From Nautilus pompilius (lineage: Eukaryota; Mollusca; Cephalopoda; Nautilida; Nautilidae): 64,000 bases of DNA. The translations under genes were made by a program, and so were the position numbers. This document shows positions 1 through 11,559 of the stretch, piece after piece; the stretch's first letter is position 1, and each line of letters starts with the position of its first letter. The notes beneath the pieces are model-generated. The model ran no database searches. It was not told the origin of the DNA and saw only the letters and a program-made list of their open reading frames with translations. The stretch lies in contig JACATO010001735.1 in assembly GCA_018389105.1 (NCBI GenBank), forward strand, positions 1 through 64,000, given 5' to 3'.

Positions 1-3000
1 CCTTTTTCTTCATTTCCCCTTTCTTTCCTTTATTTCTCTATTTTCTCTATTCCCCTTTCATCTCCCTCTTTTCTCTCTTTTCCTTTTCTTTCTTTCTTTC
101 TTTATTCCTCTCTCTCCTCCGTCTATTTTTTCCCTTTCTCTCTACTTTCCCCTATTTGCTTCTCTTCCCCCTCCCCTAATTATCCATAACGTGTGAGACA
201 GTGATGAAGTCGGCCCCTCTTACAAACTGACAGGTTTCCAGAATATTTCATCCCTAATTACTCTCTGTGTGGCTCACGGTTTTAAAACCTTGAAATAAGG
301 ACACAGGTGAGACAGTTTACCTCACCTGCCATTGAGAACGAAAACAGCAGCACTTGTTTTATAACCTCAAGTATATTAATTATCGGCTCTCGCTCGCAGG
401 AGAGTTTACCTGACTGTTACAGGTGAGACAGGTATCCAACTTGATTAGAATGAGAGAAACATTAGACACAGATAAAGGAAACGTTCTGAGAGAATCAGGA
501 CTGGAATACGACAAAACCGCTCCCGATCAGTGTATTTGCGGTGTCTAGTAATATAATGGAGGGAGTCAGGTGTTTGGTCGGTCAGCGGATCTGCTGAAGA
601 TCAGTTTCCGAAGCCGGACGGTCACAGACAGGTGACCTCAATGGAAGACCCCGATAGTAGAAATGACCGGCTCAGTTTTTGGCACTAAACTAAACTACAG
701 CCACTGAAATCAGTTAATGGGGGGGGGCTACAGTGGTGACAGAAACCAGTAGGGAATTTATTGTTTTTAGTTACCTTCTAACTGAACATCAGAGAAAGAA
801 GGGAGCAGAGATGAGACTGACCCCTAATTAGCTCCACCTGGTGAGACCTTTCCGAGATAAGGGCTGATTTTATTAATGCAGAAACTTGTCTCTGTTTCGA
901 TGAACAAAACCAAAATATTCGCTAATTCGAATCCTTTAACATTTCCTCCCTCAATCATCTGGGATATCAAACATGGCCGGCCGTACCATCCCCTAATTCT
1001 GCTTGTTTTCCTGAAATCTGTTGGATCCCTAACCTCTCTCGTGCTGGAATGATTCTCTGTACAATTCCAGCCTCCGACCTCCCGGGGGGTCACGACCCCA
1101 GTTGGGAGAACCACTGGGTAGCGTAAAGGATACAGGGTCGACTCGACCAGTCCGCTTGACAGGCGACACTTTTGGAATACCCGGCTGATTAACGAGGCTT
1201 AGGCCGACTACAGGCAAAGGGTTACTGGCACGTGTGAACCGTCGATTATGCCGAGTGTTCCCTAGTAAGGCCCTATAGTTATATATATATATATATATAT
1301 ATGTAATATTCCGAGTGTTTGAAGCTTGATGGATCGCCTGTTAATGGTTTCTGTATCTTTATGGATGTGAAGCTACAACAAGGAAACTGATGTACAAACA
1401 TCTACTTCATCCGGGTCTCATCTTCCTTTATTTGGACTCACAGATTTGGAAACATTTCCAATCATTCATCATTAAAATGAAAGACAAAAGAATTTTTACC
1501 TTCTTTTATTTACGGATTCTCTTACTGATCAGGAGAATAATTTGTGTTGACCATCCTTCGTACCATCCATTTTGAAGGCCCCTATTGTTCTTTTCTCGAA
1601 ATGTGACCGAATAATATTTCTAAATGTCGTTTCCACGTTACTCAGTCTCTTCTGTATCAGAAATAATAACGGTCGGTCAAATAACCAACAATCAGGTTTG
1701 TTGTTTTAACGATGTAAACCATCTTCAGCAGCCGGAAGATACCACCAACTGATCCTTTGTTAAGGGGGGTAACGTGGACAAAAGAAGATATTGCCCACAC
1801 GTCCTTCGATAGCAGTCTTTAAAGGGTTAATTTTTGGTTGATTTCATGTAAAAACAACAATTTCAGCTGCAAAGTGGGAATTTAAAAACCGATGATTTCG
1901 GGGAAGATGTAAAACTGTGGAGTTTACACCCAGAGGTTTTGATGATGTAAACGATTCCTTTGTTTTTTCTTATTCTTAATAAAAATCTGGACAAAGGTGA
2001 ATGACCTCTGTGCACTAATTCGCTTGTGTTGTGGTTACCTGGTCTCCAATATCCACGTGTTACCTGTCCTCGGCCCTATTAACAGGTATAGGGCCAGTTT
2101 TACAGCAAATAAAGGAAATAGACGGCCCTCACCCCACATCAGAAGCTCCTGCTGTCCTGTATATTAATGTGTATGCAGATATTACTGATTATTATCGACT
2201 TCTGCTGATCTGAAATATGTAATAAATCAGCTCCATGTTCAGACGGTCCTCAGCTTTCCTTCAATGAGTAGTAACCGTGCTCTTCCTTCTACCCGTTACA
2301 GTCCGGATGTCGCTTTCTCCCTGATTACAGAAACAAATGTTTGTTTATATTTCATTCCTTGTATTAAATAAACTTTTCTTATGAACGCCGAGGATAATTT
2401 CCGACTTCTCTTGTTTCTAGTACAGTTGGTTTTCGATGGCTCTTTATCATGCAGGGGAAATAACTCTGTGCAGAGTTCTCCCTCCTTACAGTGTCTGACA
2501 GTATGATGAACAACATGTAAAAGTATGGAGAATTATAATAGTATTAACACTGTTATAGTTATGATAACATTATTGAAATGTATACAATTTGACAAAATTT
2601 AAACATTTACAAAATTTCAGTTAAAAAGTTGTTTTTGGAAAAGAAATGCATTTCCACGATCATCAGCCATCAGTATTTGTAAAGTTGTTTTTCAGTCGTC
2701 TTGAATACATGAAGGTCTTTCCGTTGTTGATGTATAACAGTTAATTCAGTCTTCAGTACTGTACAGAAATTAGATTTGTATGTTTTAATTATTCATACCA
2801 TAAACCTTGTTTCATTTAATATACAATCAGTAATAATGAATTGTCCGAATGTTGTCTTTAATAATTTCAAGTTAATAATTGTAGAGAACAAAGATCAATC
2901 ATAATAAAGACAACTTAGTGAGTTACTGGCTTCAACTATTTTATACAATTATTATTATTTACTAACAAATACCTTTCTTCAACATGTACACTCATAAATA

Positions 3001-3817
3001 CCTAGATAGAGTATAATATTTGCTGTAGGTAGGTAACTGACAGAATAGTTACTATAGTTTACTTCATAGAAGTCATCTGCAGTTGTTTATCTCTGTAGTC
3101 GTCACCTCTATGATCGATTCAGGCTCCAGTCTGGCTGTCAGAGGGACATCATCGGCAGCATCATCTTCAGTCACAAAGGGCAGCGATGTAAGATGATTAT
3201 CTTCATATATGTAAATACTTCTAACACCTTTTATGAAAAAGTAATTCATAGATATTTTGGTTTCCTGAGAATATTAATAGAGCGAAGGGGTTTGAATAAT
3301 TGACTTTGGTCAGTGGCAGATAGGTTCATCGTCTGCAGAACTTTCCTGCCACCCAGGTTTCCTACCCTGCCAGGCGACATCAGCTGATCAGTTCCGTCAT
3401 CATTCATTCTTCTGTTTCTATAAAATCTATTTTCTGACTATTTTACAAATGTTTTTTTAATCTTCAGCCTCCTCCCCTGATGATTAGATTAATTCAGCCT
3501 CACATGTCACTTATCGGAGGAAATGCAGGAGGGCAGATCGAGTCCCTCCATCTCTTTATCAAAATAAATCTTTGGTTTGTTTTTCTCTTCTGTTTCACAA
3601 ATAAAACTGAGGAAAGTCGCTTTTAATTTTAATTGTTCCATCATTTGAGATAAAACCAAAGATTACCTTTCTCTGTTGGTTCCTGTCAGTCTGCAGACCT
3701 TTGCTGACAGCAGGAATTTGTTTGCTGTAAATTGATAGAAAATCTGTGTAATTTCCCTACAGGATAATTTTGGTAATAAGCAGAATGGAATCTTCAGCTG
3801 TAGGAGACACAGGATAA
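1..3817. repeat. Spacer duplication, copy 1 (D1)
   Basis: This block is a near-identical direct duplicate of 25,545-29,381, about 25.5 kb away. It opens with a pyrimidine-rich CT tract, contains an (AT)n microsatellite, and ends at the shared string ACAGGATAAAATAG, after which the two copies diverge. Differences are mostly homopolymer or 1-3 base indels, an AT-repeat length change and a roughly 40-base length difference near 2,840. I see no convincing coding region: the short ORFs (such as 1,390-1,575) are not maintained in the second copy. In the second copy this spacer lies between the 3' end of lectin gene A and pseudogene C, so another lectin gene copy may end just left of the window. That last point is inference. 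Confidence 0.9.
1280..1302. repeat. (AT)n microsatellite
   Basis: This is a run of about eleven AT units. The corresponding tract in the second spacer copy near 26,822-26,832 is much shorter, so the tract has changed length since the duplication. Confidence 0.9.
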
Positions 3818-6383
3818 AATAGGCTTAAGTTATGAAATTATGTGGGTAAATTGTAACCTCTCCGTGGGTGTATTTCTTGATATACACCTGACACACACAC
3901 ACTCAGATTAGTTAAGATAATGGCTGATGTCACTGATGTTGTCTTGTTATAAATTGTGATATTAAGTTACACGGTGTAGACTACAGAACACCTGAGAAAG
4001 GTACACTCCCCTGAGCGCCATTATTGTCTGTTTCTTTGATGCAGTTATCCAGACCCAACAGAAACAGTAGAACCTTTCTGTTTTCCTTATCAAAATGCTG
4101 GGGCACAGATTACAGGTAATCCAAACCTCACTGGATTAGCACAGCCTCTTTTATTCTCCAAGAAGAATGGCTGCCAATCAAATCTAGAATTTCACCTTTT
4201 ACTAATTCACAATCTCAAAAATCAGAGAGAACTGATGGGGAGAATGTGGTTCTCCAGAAAGGCTTATCTATGCCGGTACCTGCAGCAGACGTTGCCAGTT
4301 GTTTTATGTGGGAGCAATTCAAATGTTGAATTGAACACATTCAGGGACAAATAAATCAGCCAAGCAGCAGCAGATTCTTCCAGCCAGAGGTCCACCGCTA
4401 TCAACTGCAGTTTTAGACATGAATCTGTCTGAAGAACTTTTGTGCTCTGAATTTTCTTCTAGTGTAAAAAACAAGCAAACAAATGAATAGGTAAGAAGAA
4501 TAAGTAGATAAAATTGGAAATTGTTACCCAGAGTTCAACCCTTTCTGCTCCCTTTTTTGTGCACATAAGGGGCTCATTTAACAAAGTGTGAAGGTTTCCA
4601 GGTCGTTACCATTGAGTATTTTTAGATTTAGTATTTGTAAAATAACATCAAATGAAGGTGTAGCAATATAATTCTAAAAGGACTGTAACAACAAAATTAT
4701 AGTCTCTAAAATCTCTGGGTAATGGATATAAACAGGCACCATTGTTCCCATGGCCCTTATAGGGGTGAGCAAGACAAGCAGTAACCTGAGGGAAGCTTGT
4801 AGCCTGACACACCATCCAGTCATGGAGAGGTCAAACAATGAGCTGTGTCCTCAAGAACATTCAGGAATGTTCAGACTTCATTGCTGACCATTTTCACATG
4901 TGTCACTGGTGTTTAATTACATCCTCAACAGTGACCACATGACAACCACATGCCTTTCATCCAACATCTGCACCCACCTTGAAGATTCTCTTAAAATATT
5001 ATTGTATCATAACAGAAAAACCAGAAATAAAGACAATTAAGTGGGTATCATTGGCCTGAGAGATATCAAGGGGAGTAACTCTTATGATAAAATGTAATTT
5101 TTTATAATATATTTGCAAAATATACAATTTTACATTCCTGATGTAGTTTGAAATGTATAAAGCTATCAATCCAAACTTACACTAATATATATTATATATT
5201 TCCATGTCAGAATTCTACATTATTTGTTGTGTATATAATGCTGGATGTTTGATCTGTTGGTGGTGAACACTGATTGTTCTGTATGGACAGGAGTTTTTCT
5301 TGTCTTTGTGTTACCTTTGTTACTCAATTGAAGTTGTGAGACCAAATTTTAGTCAGGTTCTTGTATGCATATAACAAGTACACGGCTGTTAGGAAACAGG
5401 CAACGATGATGATAGGACGTGTAATATATGTTAACGTACGTGAAGATATTTTCTCTGTGTTGATTGTCTGAGGTGAATACAAATTCTTGCTGAATGTGCG
5501 GGCAGTTTACACACTGTGGACATTATTTTCCAAGTGTGACTCAAATTAACAGCATCAGGGAGAGATGTGTCTACAATTTACTGATGATTTTTCTTGGTTC
5601 TGGATTTGTTTGACAAGTTGGTAATCAGTGAGCTGCCTACATTTACTTCTGTGATGGCAGAATAGGTTTGGATATTCCTGAAATGACTGGTCGGTTATCT
5701 GATCCTGAGGATTTCCTGAGGTCCTCATCTCAGACACTCACCTGAGGGAGACAGGTAAACATATTTTCTTTCTTTCCTGACTCTAGGGGCAGAGAATGAA
5801 TTGACCCTACAAACCAATATTTGATATTAAGCACTTCACAGGCCAATTTATGTTGCTCCACCTCTGCAACCAATTTGATTTAGATGATGATGGATGATGG
5901 TGCAGTAGAATCCAGAACATGGTAGGTGCCACTTTCTTGTGATGAAGTGATTTACTCACCCAAAAATATCAGCCACTTCTGTCAAACAACAAATGCAGCT
6001 GTTTGGATCTTTGTCAGCTGCTATACATCTTAAATCAGTCGTCCGATAGGAGATGAAATATAAAATTCACGACACAGGTTGGATTATCTATGGAGAAATT
6101 GTTGGCTTCATTAACCCTTACACAGACAGATATCTAAGTTTTGTGTGATGCTGCTGTAAGGAAACCGAGAACCTTCCAGTTCATTGCTCCTATGTATAAG
6201 AAGGGCGATGGGGTGCGCTACCTTATTTCTTCTGTATCAATTGCTTCTACATCAAAGGAACAGGATTAATTTTTCAGCAGCTTTATCTCTGTTGAAGAAG
6301 AAAAATGACTTCTTTCTTCCTCATCTCCAGTGTAATAGCAGCCAGATGGCAAATTATCTATGCTCTGCTCCTTCTGCATAAGG
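3818..6383. other. AT-rich stretch without recognised genes
   Basis: I see no domain, RNA gene or clear transposon here. The 60-codon minus-strand ORF at 5,555-5,737 has no recognised motif. The slightly less AT-rich patch around 4,700-4,990 may be a short interspersed element, but there is no second copy in the window to confirm it. Confidence 0.5.
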
Positions 6384-6404
6384 AATAATAATAATAATAA
6401 TAAC
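6384..6404. repeat. (AAT)n tract at the 3' side of the retrotransposon
   Basis: About seven AAT units lie just beyond the C-terminal coding end of the minus-strand non-LTR element. On the element's sense strand this reads (ATT)n and could be its 3' tail or the microsatellite it inserted into. No target-site duplication was identified. Confidence 0.6.
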
Positions 6405-6739
6405 AAATTGTGTTGCTGCCTCGAGGCTCAGGCTAGACTGGAATCATGTTTGGTGGACCATTTAGTTGGTGTTGAGGTTTTGTCTCGTAGCGATGTCAAA
6501 ATGGTTCTTTTCCTAAACACCTTTTATAAAGGAGATGCTAAGGTTGCTTCTTTACCTAGGAGCCCTGCACATTCGAAGATGAAGCCGGCCTTCATGGGTA
6601 AATGCTAACAGTGAGGTTAGAGCACTGGCTTTGGTTGTTGTTGTTGGTGGTGTTGAGCAGCTCTGCAGAGGGTTAATGGGGGGTGGGGGGCCGGGTTTTG
6701 AGACGTCTGGAAGGTCGGGCGCGGAGCTCCATTTCTCCC

Positions 6740-7190
6740 ATATTCTCAGCACGCCCAGCGGGGCCGTCGTGGGGCGTCTGCTCGAGAGGCGGGGGCAGTC
6801 GTAGACCACGTGTTCCGCCGTCTGCTCTCCCATTCCACATTTCCGGCACATGGTCGTCTGCTCGGCGGTCGAGTTTCTCTCCGCGTTCACCATATACTCT
6901 GCGGAGCCTCTCGCGGGTGACGGGGATCCCTCTCGTGGCTCGTCTTATTGCTGCCTTTGCAGAGTCATAGTAGCGGTGGCCATTCCCCTCTTGGCTGGCT
7001 GGCTGGCTGCTGCACCTTCCCTGGCTGGCTCGTCCGCCATTTCGTTACCAACTACGCCGCCGCAGGGCTCGGGCACCAGGTGAAGGTGATCTGGCACCCA
7101 CCCGCTGTCACCGAGGGCGGAGAGGAGGGTCGGGGTCGTTTTCTCGTCTGCGTTCTTCAGTGGGTTGGCAGGTAGCGGGACGGACTATAG
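6740..7190 (-). pseudogene. Retrotransposon RNase H end and C-terminal zinc finger
   Basis: On the minus strand near 7,015-7,090 the string GVVGNEMADE matches the C-terminal RNase H signature (HxGxxGNExAD), here with the usual His region altered to EPCG. About 150 bases further on, MCRKCGMGEQTAEHVVYDCP gives the CCHC-like finger typical of RNase H-bearing LINEs. The two pieces are in different frames, so the region carries at least one frameshift. The upstream part of RNase H, expected between about 7,200 and 7,650, is too scrambled to trace with confidence. Confidence 0.75.
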
Positions 7191-7661
7191 GGCTTTCCGA
7201 GGGGTCTCTTCTGCCTGCAAGATCTGCAACGCCATTTTGATCGCCTTCACCATTCGCCGGCCGGGATAGCATAGGAGCGGTGGATCGCTGGATCGCCTGG
7301 GTGGCCAGGGGTGGCCATGATGGCCCCACCGCCTGCAGTGGTGCCGTTCGTCGCCGGATGAGCTCCAGTCCTCCGTTAGTCGCTGCATCGCCCGTCTTTG
7401 TACCTTCCACCTCGAGTCCGCATCCAGGGCGGCAGGAGATCAGGAGCCTTCTCTGGCTGTGTTGATCCGGAGATGGACCTCCACGTGCTGCCAGCCTCCA
7501 CTCGCCAACTTCGCTTCTTCGTCCGTTGCCGGACCTCGGTCAATGCTGTTCGTCGTCTGGGGTTGGTGTCGGCCATTCGGAGGGACTTCTCCATGGTTAT
7601 CGTGCTGAGCAGGGAGGCCCTGGTGGCAACGGTCGGGAGGTTTGCTGCTGCCAGGATCGAT

Positions 7662-8994
7662 TCAACAGGGGTTGATCGCGCGGCCTGAGTACCTCTGGCG
7701 GGATTCTAACTTCTCCATTGTTGACGCTGATACCCACGGCAGCCATGCCGCCGCTGCGTACTCGACGGTCGACCTACCAGTGGCGATGTAGGTGGACCGC
7801 AGGGTGGTCTTCTCGTATCCCCAATCAGTTGACGCCAAGCACCGTAACGCTCCAGCCTGTTGCTTCATCTTGCTGCCGACAATTGATGCATGCAGGCCAA
7901 AGGTGAGCTGTCGATCGTACGTCACTCCCAGGAACTTCGGGTTTGGGTTGTACTTGATCTGTTGCCCGTTAAGGTGTAGGGTAGGGCGCCAACTAGCTTC
8001 GTGTCTGTTGGTGCTGAAGAAGGAGCATTCAGACTTTTGGGTCGATAGTTCCATCTTCCACTTGGTGCTCCAGTTCGTCACGCCGTCGAGGACCTTCTGC
8101 AGCTTCACCTCAGCAGTCCTCAGGTCAGCATCCTGTACCCATACTGCAACGTCATCTGCGAAGAGGCTGACTTGGGGGGCAATGTAGAAAAGAAACAGGA
8201 GCAGCGACAGGACCGACCCCTGTGGGACGCCTTGCTTGAACGTAACCTTCTTGCTCTTCACTCCGTCAAACGTCACCCAGTAGAGCCGATTCGACAACCA
8301 TGCTTGGACCCATCTGACCATGTGACTTGGGATGCCCTTTTGGGACATCTTCATCAACAGGGCATCTCTCCACACTTTGTCGTAAGCTCTCGAGTAGTCG
8401 ATCAGCGCCACCAGGGTCCGCTGCATTGGGGAGTGTTGGAAGCCATCACTTATCGATTGGGACATTCTGAGCAGTTGGTCTTCGGTACTACGGCCGTGGC
8501 GAAACCCCGCTTGGTTCTCTGTCAGGAGCTTTTTGCTTCGGTGAGATATCTGAGCCGGTTGGTGACAAGTCGCTCCATCGTTTTGCCTATTGTCGACGTT
8601 AGAGAGATTGGGCGATAGCTCTCCAGTTTTTGTAGGTCCTTCTCCCCTTCGGCACCGCTCGAATATCCGCAATTCTCCATTCTTGGGGGACTTTGGTGTT
8701 TGACCACGACTTGTTGAAGATCACCAAGAGCGTGGAAACTGCTACCGGACCTAAGTGGTGAAGTAGTCTCGGGTGGATCTGATCTGGTCCTGCTGCTTTC
8801 GTCGAGTTCAGGCTACGCAGGGCTGCTTTCACCTCTTCTAGCGTGAAGGCTTGACATTCTTCAGAATCCATTGACTCGCCCCTCAGTCGACTGTTTAAGG
8901 CTTTCTTCATCCCTCTCTCATGCTTTTCAATTTTGAGATTGCTCACGTCCCGATAGAGTTTGACAAAGCCATCTGCTTTTTGCTTTTTGCTCAC
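7662..8994 (-). pseudogene. Retrotransposon reverse transcriptase domain
   Basis: Three overlapping minus-strand frames together carry the RT blocks: AAGPDQIHPRLLHHLG, SYRPISLTSTIGKTMERLV, QAGFRHGRSTEDQLL, IDYSRAYDKVW with one catalytic Asp, QGVPQGSVLS, and SLFADD with the catalytic Asp pair. The longest frame (7,662-8,672) is 336 codons. Between QGVPQGSVLS and FADD the usual spacer is shortened: the INDL-type segment is largely missing. Frameshifts at about 8,600-8,700 split the N-terminal fingers from the palm. The copy is therefore degraded but fairly young-looking compared with the DNA transposon fossils in this window. Confidence 0.92.
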
Positions 8995-9299
8995 GAAGTT
9001 TTTTGCCGTTGTCTGAGATGATTCGGGCTGTAGTGGTGCTTCGATTTGTTGTCAGGCTCCGCAGGATGGACCACATCTCTTTTTTTCCCTTTCGCCGACG
9101 TCACCTTCCGCTCCCATATCTCCGCTTTCCTCTCCTTAACCAGCTCCTTGACCACACTGTCGTTACCTTTGCATTCTTCAGATTGAATGCTGAGTCTCTC
9201 CCTCAAGTCGTCCCTTTCTCTCTCTCTGCCTCGGCTATCTCTCTCGTCTTCCAGCATTCGCCGGTCATTCCTACTGCCTTCAGTCCGATGTGCCGTCGG

Positions 9300-10596
9300 G
9301 CTGCTGCAAGCACAACTTCGTAAAAATGTCGGTACAACTGCGTCAAAGGTTCTTCTTCGAGGCATTCAGGGTTGGTCAATTGATCTTCTACTGCTGCCGC
9401 AAATGCCTGGAGGTCCCCACTTTTCCAGTCCCAGACTAGCCGTTTCGTACCCTTCAACTTCTCCGCCGGGAGGTGGATTGTGATGATGATGGGTCGATGA
9501 TCAGACGAGAGGGTGTCGAGGGGCTCCCAGTCGTACTAGTGTCGGAAGGCCGCGTGGACCACCGTTACATCTGGTGAGGAGAAGGACCCTGTGGCAGGAT
9601 CTTGGCGTGTCGGTACCTCTGGGTCGGTGAGGAAGGTTCCGTTCGCGTCCATTTGGCTGTCTGATCCCATGCTGTGTCGTGAGCGTTCAGGTCTGCGCAG
9701 ATCACCTCATGCACCTTGATGTCCATCTGGAGTTCCACCAGCGAGCAACCAGTCCTCTGCAGGTAACGAGAATTCTCCGGGGGGAGATATCAGTTTGAAA
9801 CTGTGAACGTCTGCATTTGTGGGGTAGGGATCTCGATTGTCAACTTCTCCAGGGCACTCGTGTCACTGGTCTGGCTACCGGCTACCTTATATGGCAGTTG
9901 TTTCCTCACGTACGTCAGCAGACCGCCCCCTCTCGCATCCCCTTGCACTGGTCGATCCCGTCGAACAGCACAGAAGTTGCGGAGCTCAGGCGTCTTGTCT
10001 TTCGGTAGCAGTTTACTTTCTTGGATGCACACCACGTCCACATTGGTAGCTTCAAGGAGATCTTCCAAAAGAGGCAGCTCTCTGTGGATACCATTGGCGT
10101 TCCACTGAAGAATGCGGAGTTGGGGTTGGTGTACACCGGGGCTCTTTCCATCTAGCTCGGGGGTCGTTTGTTGTCCGGCATTGTCTGCTATTGGCTGTTG
10201 GGTGCAGTAGTTGCATCGCCACTTCTGCATCTGTTTCGTTCTCTCCATCTGCAATCGGCTTGTCATCATACAGCGAAAATGGTATTGGGATTTGCAAAGG
10301 CAACAGACCAGTCTCTGGGCCCCCTGTCGGATCCGAGTGGTACAGGCCGCGCATCGCGCCCCCTCTAGTGACAGGATCGTTCTGGTTTGTCTCGGCGATT
10401 CTTCAATGGCGATGCTTCGTAACTGGTCCCCTTCTGCTAGCTGCGGCGATGGCACATCGGTTTCTCTTGCTGGACTCGTATCGGGAGAGTTCTCGGCGGC
10501 GTCAGCTTGGGTCGTCACATCTTGAACTTCGGGGTCTTCTTCGTGGCATGGCTCGGGTCTTCTCTGCTGCCCGTTACTTATCGGGGTCTGGAGCAC
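9300..10596 (-). pseudogene. Retrotransposon second PHD-like finger and APE-type endonuclease
   Basis: A 268-codon frame (9,790-10,596) begins with a Gln/Glu/Pro-rich stretch, then a PHD-like finger (CAACTTRI, CCLCKSQYHFRC, WRCNYC). It continues into the endonuclease N-terminus with LRILQWNANGI, the DVVCIQESKL motif containing the catalytic Glu, and a GGGLLTYVR strand. Further downstream, in shifted frames, the motif ADLNAHDTAWD matches the family's GDFNAH block, followed by a weak tail to about 9,300. The enzyme class nicks target DNA to prime reverse transcription. Several frameshifts after the 268-codon segment make this copy inactive as written. Confidence 0.8.
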
Positions 10597-10949
10597 CCCT
10601 CACGTCTGCACTGGTTCGTCTCATCTCTCGACCGGGATCTAGTTTTTGGTTGGGATTTGGCAGCTCGTCACTTCCGCCACCACGCGCCTGTCCCTCATCA
10701 TCGGTTGGTACTTCGTCTTGTCGGCGGGACTCTACGCTGCTTTGATCTGTTGGTGGAAATTGGTTGGACTGGACATTCGAAGATGGAGGTGGTGTTGTGC
10801 CGCAGCATCGCCACTCTCGGCAGCCATCTCGGATGTTTTTCTCGTTCTCTGCGTGGGAGGCGGGTGCAGGCGAGGTGACGGGGCTGACCACACGTGACAC
10901 ATACGGCTCTCGGGCTCGTCTTCTTGATGACTCTGCGGCCCTCTGCACA

Positions 10950-11393
10950 ATTGACCTTCTCGGCTTGGCTGGTGTTGGTGACAGGGGGCCACTAAGCCCG
11001 TCCTTTCTGGCAGTTGGTTGGTGGATTGCGGCGGTTGAGATGGTTGTGGCGGGGTGGATAACTGCGGCGTGTTGCAGCAAGTCCAGCTCCTCAGGCCTCT
11101 GATCAGCTTCTCACGTTCTACTCTGGACAGGTTCGTGCAGGCAAGGTGGGCTGGGGCATTGCAGACTCCGCATGTTGCCCTGTTTTGGAGGAGTCGGAAA
11201 CCCTTCCCGCACTTGCAGCATTGGGGGCATTGATAGGCACCGGCTTGTCGCCGTTGCTCGTCTCCGCTCGCGTCCTGCCGCTACAGCGTTGGTGGATTGA
11301 CTTCTGACAGATGACACACGACAGGCTTTCTTCGCTGTTGGGCCCCCACAGACACCACATGGAGGTGCAGGTCCGGGTTCCTTTCAGCATCAC
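10950..11393 (-). pseudogene. Retrotransposon N-terminal zinc-finger region (first PHD-like module)
   Basis: The minus strand shows spaced cysteine/histidine pairs, including CVICQKSIHQRC near 11,290-11,330, then CCKCGKGF, CGVCNAPAHLAC and a closing WTCC at about 11,050-11,220. The spacing resembles PHD-type fingers found in the first open frame of several LINE clades. The pieces lie in different frames, so at least one frameshift breaks the region. A proline/serine/threonine-rich linker (168 codons open at 10,574-11,080) follows and connects to the second finger. Such proteins are thought to bind nucleic acid or chromatin; that role is family knowledge and is not visible here. Confidence 0.65.
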
Positions 11394-11559
11394 CCGGCGT
11401 CTCTCGGGGAATTTGGGTGGCCCTGTGGGTTGATCGCCTGGGACTTAGGGCCGGGAAGCCCCAGACGTTGGAAAAAACAACCTCTGCATTGCTGTGGTGG
11501 AGGACTCTTCGTCTCGCCCGACACCACGTGGAGGTGGTCCTCGAAGTCGAGCTGTTGTC

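Larger units (their letters stand above)
6640..11420 (-). mobile_element. Non-LTR retrotransposon, RNase H-bearing (I/R1/Tad-like), degraded
   Basis: A clearly GC-richer island in AT-rich surroundings reads on the minus strand, 5' to 3', as PHD-like zinc fingers, APE-type endonuclease, reverse transcriptase, RNase H and a C-terminal CCHC-like finger. This order, with RNase H after the reverse transcriptase, is known from the I, R1 and Tad groups and their relatives. The clade is not resolved. Reading frames are broken by several frameshifts, so the copy is not autonomous as written, although a 336-codon reverse transcriptase ORF remains open. The 5' boundary lies about 11.4-11.56 kb, where base composition falls back to AT-rich; the 3' boundary is near 6.4-6.64 kb. 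Confidence 0.9.

Noticed and set aside
9003-9483. Plus-strand ORFs over the LINE endonuclease region
   Set aside because: They are shadows of the minus-strand element in GC-rich sequence and have no motifs.
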